The notes under the pieces: generated by a model | Databases searched by the model: none | The model's input: only the letters and a program-made list of their open reading frames with translations | What the model was told of the DNA's origin: nothing | Position numbers and translations under genes: made by a program | DNA from: Ficedula albicollis | Lineage: Eukaryota; Chordata; Aves; Passeriformes; Muscicapidae | Length of the DNA stretch: 64,000 nt | NCBI RefSeq assembly: GCF_000247815.1 | Contig: NC_021672.1 | Coordinates: 70,405,192-70,469,191 of the forward strand | Direction: 5' to 3' | Part shown: piece by piece, positions 59,086-64,000 of the stretch | Numbering within the stretch: the stretch's first letter is position 1 | How the letters are laid out: each line of letters begins with the position of its first letter

Positions 59086-59486
59086 AGTTTTTGAGCCTCT
59101 GTCATAGAAGAGCTCTTGCCCCCTTAGCACTCTGAAGTTTGGTATTTTAAGTCATAGGTATATAGGGTTTTCCATTACCTATCAAAATGTTAAGCCTGCC
59201 TTTGCCTGTTTGTGTGCCCTGGCTAGCAGTTGGTGTTTGATGATGATTCGGAGGAAATCAGGGTTACAAATCTCAGCTTTGCTGAATGGAGGTGCTGGTG
59301 TCAGGTTGCATGCACAAAGACAGATCAAGGCTGGCATTTAGCCTTAGAGGTCACATAAAGCTTTGAGAGTAGGTTTGGTGGTGTCAGCATCTGGCTGACA
59401 TTCAATTTCAGGCATTCTTGGAGAATATTCCTGATATTCCAATTGCCTTTTGCTGCCATTTTAATTGATGTTTGATTGTGTTTACA

Positions 59487-59790
59487 GCAGCCTTCCAGTA
59501 CCTAAAGATGGCCCACAAGAAAGCTGGAAAGGAACTTTGGATGAAGGGATGTAATGATGGGACAAGAGGGAATAGCTTTAAACTGAAAGAGGGCAAGTTT
59601 CGAATAGGTATTAGGAAAAATTCTTTACTGTGAGGGTGGTGAGACACTGGCACAGGCTGCCCAGAGAAGTTATGTATGTCCCATCCCTAGAAATGTCCAA
59701 GGCCAGGTTGGATGGGGCCTTGAGCAGCCTGGGATAGTGGGAGATGTCCCTGCCCATGGCAGTGGGGTTGGAACTTTAAGGTCCCTTTCA
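59487..59790 (+). mobile_element. CR1 LINE 3' fragment
   Basis: The sequence matches the CR1 3' region from gcagccttccagtacctaaa through aactgaaagagggcaagttt, ctggcacaggctgcccagag and aaggccaggttggatggggc to aaggtccctt. It lacks the terminal octamer-like end and any intact coding part. Confidence 0.95.
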
Positions 59791-62700
59791 TCAGTGACAC
59801 CCAATTCTGAACCAGAAGCTGCAGTTTTGGATTTTGAATCAAAATTGTGGAAGTAAACTTGTACACAGGGGTTGCATCCAGGTTCCCGAAATGCTTGGGA
59901 GTAGTTTTAGAGCCCCGTGCAAACCCCAGCAGCATTACTAGAAGAGCTTGATCTGACTCAAAATGCAATCACCAGATGGTTTCCAGTGCGACATGCCTAG
60001 AGAGCAGTGCCCCAATCACTGCACTGCCAGTTCCTCTTTGCTGTATTGGAAGACTTGTGATATTGCTGTGGGTTTGAGGTTTATCAGTGTGCCTGCTTCC
60101 AGTTCCTCCTCAGCAGAGCTGCTGGAGAGGAGCTGTCCCACAGTTAGAGGTGCCTCTGTCTTCAGGGCTTGCTTTGATGTCAGAGCAGGGTGTCCTGTGC
60201 AGAGCCATGGGCAGAACACTCATTCTGCTATCCTCAAGAGCACAGGCAATTTAAAGTAATTTAAACAAATCATAAGGTATTTCTGGGGTGGCTGCAAGGG
60301 AGTTGTTTAGCTTGCTTCCTTGCCTTGAGGTCAGGTCACCCCTACCTGCACCATTTCTGGCAGGTATTTGTCCAGCCCCTTCTGTATTTTCCTCTGCCCA
60401 TAGTCTGATTCCAGTCACCACTGGAACTGAAAGTGTAGGGCAGTCATGGAAACAGCACATTTCAGCAGGAGTTACTGCTTTGGGGGTGAATTCAGGGGAA
60501 GATTTGAGCAAAATGGCAAATAAAAATGGCAAGTAGAGATGCAAATAGAGTGTGGGGGTTTTTCTCATGGAAGCAGTGAATGGCATTTCCTACGGCACAA
60601 AGTTCCACAGAACTTGACTGAAAATGAAGCTGTAAGAAGACATTTTGAGAATGCTGCATCCACATGGAAGTGGCAAGGTATTGAGTCTTCAGGAAAATCC
60701 TCACCCAAAATAAAGAATAATGCGTTAGCTATGTTTGGTAAAGCAGTAACAAACGTTGGCTTGAAGGTTTGTTGCTCAGTTGATGTTCAGCTTCACATCC
60801 TATATGGCTCCTGTAAAAAAAAAAAGTCTTGAAAAGCTCTTTGGGCAGTCTGTTGCTGCAGTGTTTGGATCAGTTGAGAAAAATGCACTTACCAAATCTT
60901 TCTGAAAGCTTTGTGGATGACCCTGTTGAGCTCTCTTGGGCACAGTCCTGTTGCAGAAAGAAAAACAGACTGCAAAGACTGCTGAGCATTAAATTGCCGT
61001 TTTCTTTCTTGATTTTTGTAGGTACCTCCCCATGCTCAGTGGTGGGAAGCTGCCTACATATGTTGCTTCTCATTAATTGTATTTATTCAATTATTGTGGA
61101 CATCAAAGCAGCAGATCTGTTGGTGGTAGAAAGCATTTAGAAAAATGCATCTCTTTACAAAATCAGTCCTCACTGCTGTTTATGATGATGCAGTACATAT
61201 GAATTAGAGCCTGCCAGGACTGTGTCCAAGTGCAGTGCCTGGGATCTGTCACACTGAGGTAAACTTAAAATAAATGGAGGAAAACTTTAAATAACTTGTT
61301 ACCTCAACGGAGCAGACCTTTGTTGCCCCTCCTGTCTCTGAGCTTCACCGCTGCCTCCAAGTGATGGGGAGAGTGCCAGGAAATACCACTTGCAGTGATC
61401 AAAACCAGGTGGAACATCTGATTTTCATGCCAGTCACCTTGAGGTTCTGGTAGGAACTTTTTAAGCTGTTACTATTATTTGTATTCAAAACAGAATAAGG
61501 CAGACAGCAGAGTGTGAGTCAGCCACTGAGGATGTGGTCACTGGGAGAGGATTGGTAGAGACCCATGCAAATGTTCAAGGTTTGAAGGTATTTTTGAAAT
61601 GAAAATAATGCCTAATTTTACAGTTCACCATCCAAGTAGCAAATTACCTTAGAAGAGGGAGTAAAAAATCAAAATCTAGCCTTGTATACAAAACACCTGA
61701 CTTTGTTCCTCACGCAACCTGCTGGTTTTTCCAAATGCTCCAAGCGCTGAAGCTCAAGCAAGGCAAATCTCACACCAGTAAATGTTCTGATGCAAATCCC
61801 ATGTTTTGAAGACAATAACTGGCAAAAGGCTGGGCTTGGTTAAGTGTGATTCCATGATGAGGACTACTCAAACACCTTAATTCTTAGTATGGCTGGAATC
61901 AGCCCTCTCTGGCTGGCTGTAGCTGTTTTGAGAAAACTGCAGAACCAGAGAGACTGATTGAATGGCAATATTGTGCAAAGAGGCAAACACAGTGTGCAGC
62001 ACAGTGTCTCAGGGACAAGCACACCATAATTGCAGCACAATTGCCATGTTCTGTAAATTAAAGAGTGGAACTTGCCAGCAGTTAAGGGCTTTAACTGCAC
62101 AGCTATCATGGCCATAATGTTGAATATATATTTTATGATTTAAAAGCTTCTGTGTGTGTTTTTATGTGGTTTAAGATGGCCCATGGAATACCTCAAGAGG
62201 GCAACAGACTAGCCAGCATTTCTCCCTGCTTTGCTGCAGAAGTTAGCAGTGCCAAAATCGTGGCCATTTTTCTGATGCAGCAGTTGGTGCTTTTCTACTC
62301 AGCCTTCATTTGAGCCAATTTGAGCTTCCCCTGAAAAACAGAGTGCTCTGCTCTTCCCCCTTCCCCATCCTAATAGGAGAGGACAGGACAGGACACAGGG
62401 CTCTTGTGGGCAGAAGTCACCTGAGGCAGGGGATCGTGGCTGCTCAGCCAAAGCTGTGCCTGGGCACCTCAGCTGCATTTTTGCCTTTCCACGCTCACAT
62501 GAACTCCTGAACCTCCTGTGCCTTCAGCATGGCAAGTGCAGACAAGCAAGAGTTTACAATATTTTTCCTCTAGTGCATTCTTGGTTGAAACAGAGGCATT
62601 TCTGGAGCTGACACAGGAACTCAGCCCTGTAATTTTGAAGGATAGTGCAGCTACATGATGGTATTTCTCACTCAAATCCTGCCCTGCATCTCCATCTATG

Positions 62701-64000
62701 CATATCCTCACTGAGCTTCAAGACAGCAGGCAATATTTGCTAGGTAATTGTGTGCCATGGGTGGTTTCAATGATTTAACTAGGGCAATGGAAAATTTTAG
62801 TGGCAGAAGCAAGATTTGAATTACATTTTCTGTGAAACCAGTTAGTGCCCCAGCCACTGTTTTTCAGTTCCTCCCCTGCTGTATGAAATACATTTCCTAT
62901 ACCTAGAGGGAAACAGCAGCAAGGTGTTATTTGTGGGTGAGTCTGGCAGTGAGACAGCATTAGTGCCCTGGGTAGTTAATCTGCTGATTTTCCTCTCCTT
63001 CCAAGGCAGTGCTCTGCCTTTTCCTCTGCCACCCTTCCAGTACCTTCAGTGTTCTGCAGCTTATTGTCAGTTTGCAAAGCCGTTCCCACAGCAGTGAACC
63101 AGAGTTGTACCTGGAGGAAGAATGGAGCAATTTATTTCTGCACACAAGGTTCCTTACTTGAGCTTTGTCCCTGGAGGAGGTCAGCAGCCTGATTTGTGGG
63201 TTCTGCACTAACCAGAAATGGAAAGGTTTGCAGGGCTCCCTCTGTAACACTGAGTTTCATGCTTCTTGAATCCTTTTAACTGCAAGAGTGATGTTCCATT
63301 TTTGACCTGAGGACAAGAAGTTCACTCCTTTCTCTTTATCCTTTTAATTGATCTAAATAAGTAACCAAAGAGCCTCCCTTGGCCTGGCCCAACCCTTGAA
63401 TGTTTTGGGGTTTTTTTGGTAGTTCTCTTTTGGACCAGTGGGTTTGCAAGGCATCTAGTGGTAATATCTGGGAGTATTGGGTATGGCACCTGCATACCAG
63501 TTCAGCCAGGAGGAACACTGGGAAAGACCTAAAATGATGCTGAAGTCCCATGGAATAACAGCAAGTTGAAAATATTCAACCAGGATAAGAGGAGAAATAA
63601 GATCTATGGGGGGTTAAAACTTCAAGCCACAGTGAGGGGTCTGTGGATGCTGGGGGTGATGAAGAACAGCACCCTGCTTCATTCCTGCCAGTTTCTTGCT
63701 TGCAACAAAAAGAAGAAGAGAAGGGTCTCAGATGAGAAGGAAAATGCTTTTGTGCACAACAGCCTGTGGACCTGCCCTTTGCTGAGGCTGCTGAGTGAAG
63801 TCATTTAGCAGGGTTACAAAAGAGCTGGCTAGCATGTGGGTGTTAATGGCATTTGCAGCTATGTAAGCAGCAGTAACAACAGCAGAGTAATCAAATCTGG
63901 TCTTTCAGAGGGGAAGCTGATCACCTGTGTGGGTCTGGGATTTCCCCTTGCACAATTGCCAGGTATCTTCACTAATTGAAGGCTAATTGAAACCTGGAGT
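59791..64000. other. Gene-free right end, no exon supported
   Basis: No recognisable exon, RNA gene or repeat family. Open frames of about 100 residues near 59963, 60251 and 60829 have no domain or repeat identity and look like chance frames. Confidence 0.5.

Noticed and set aside
33000..64000. Exons of B4GALNT3, NINJ2 or WNK1 expected from synteny
   Set aside because: I searched by eye for family motifs and found none. Short, diverged exons could be missed, so absence is not proven.

Overview
The window is vertebrate nuclear DNA, almost certainly from a bird and probably a passerine. The evidence is small exons in long introns, GT/AG splice sites, CpG-island promoters, several 3'-anchored CR1 LINE fragments typical of avian genomes, and two genes that are head-to-head neighbours in other vertebrates. 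No species can be named. No operons, CRISPR arrays or mobile bacterial elements are present. I saw no tRNA or rRNA gene.

Left part (1-7,266, minus strand): the first five coding exons of KDM5A (RBP2/JARID1A), the H3K4 demethylase. They cover 224 residues: JmjN, ARID and the following basic linker. The catalytic JmjC domain and the PHD fingers lie beyond the left edge. A well-formed splice-like exon with an in-frame stop lies between coding exons 3 and 4 and may be a poison exon.

Middle (7,267-21,700): a divergent promoter region interrupted by an uninterrupted 781-base run of C, then CCDC77 on the plus strand, complete in 11 coding exons (10,200-20,933). All phases agree across every junction, giving a 489-residue coiled-coil protein. 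The CCDC77 promoter has a ZNF143/THAP11-type motif, two inverted CCAAT boxes and a GC box. One CCDC77 intron is GC-AG and one acceptor is a tandem NAGNAG.

Right part (21,700-64,000): no exon I can support. By vertebrate synteny the next gene should be B4GALNT3 on the plus strand, so much of this is probably intergenic DNA plus its long first intron. That is inference. The region holds a 91-bp minisatellite running into a 1,972-base pure C run, a near-duplicate block next to a single N (an assembly join), a CpG-rich remnant, a 1,082-bp tandem duplication, a 67-bp minisatellite open in all three forward frames, CR1 and MIR-like fragments, and many two-copy tandem duplications.

The most useful observations are the KDM5A poison-exon candidate, the evidence that the long C runs stand in for real sequence (probably hiding promoter or first-exon sequence), and the unusual density of short two-copy tandem duplications. 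I found no convincing new biological system.
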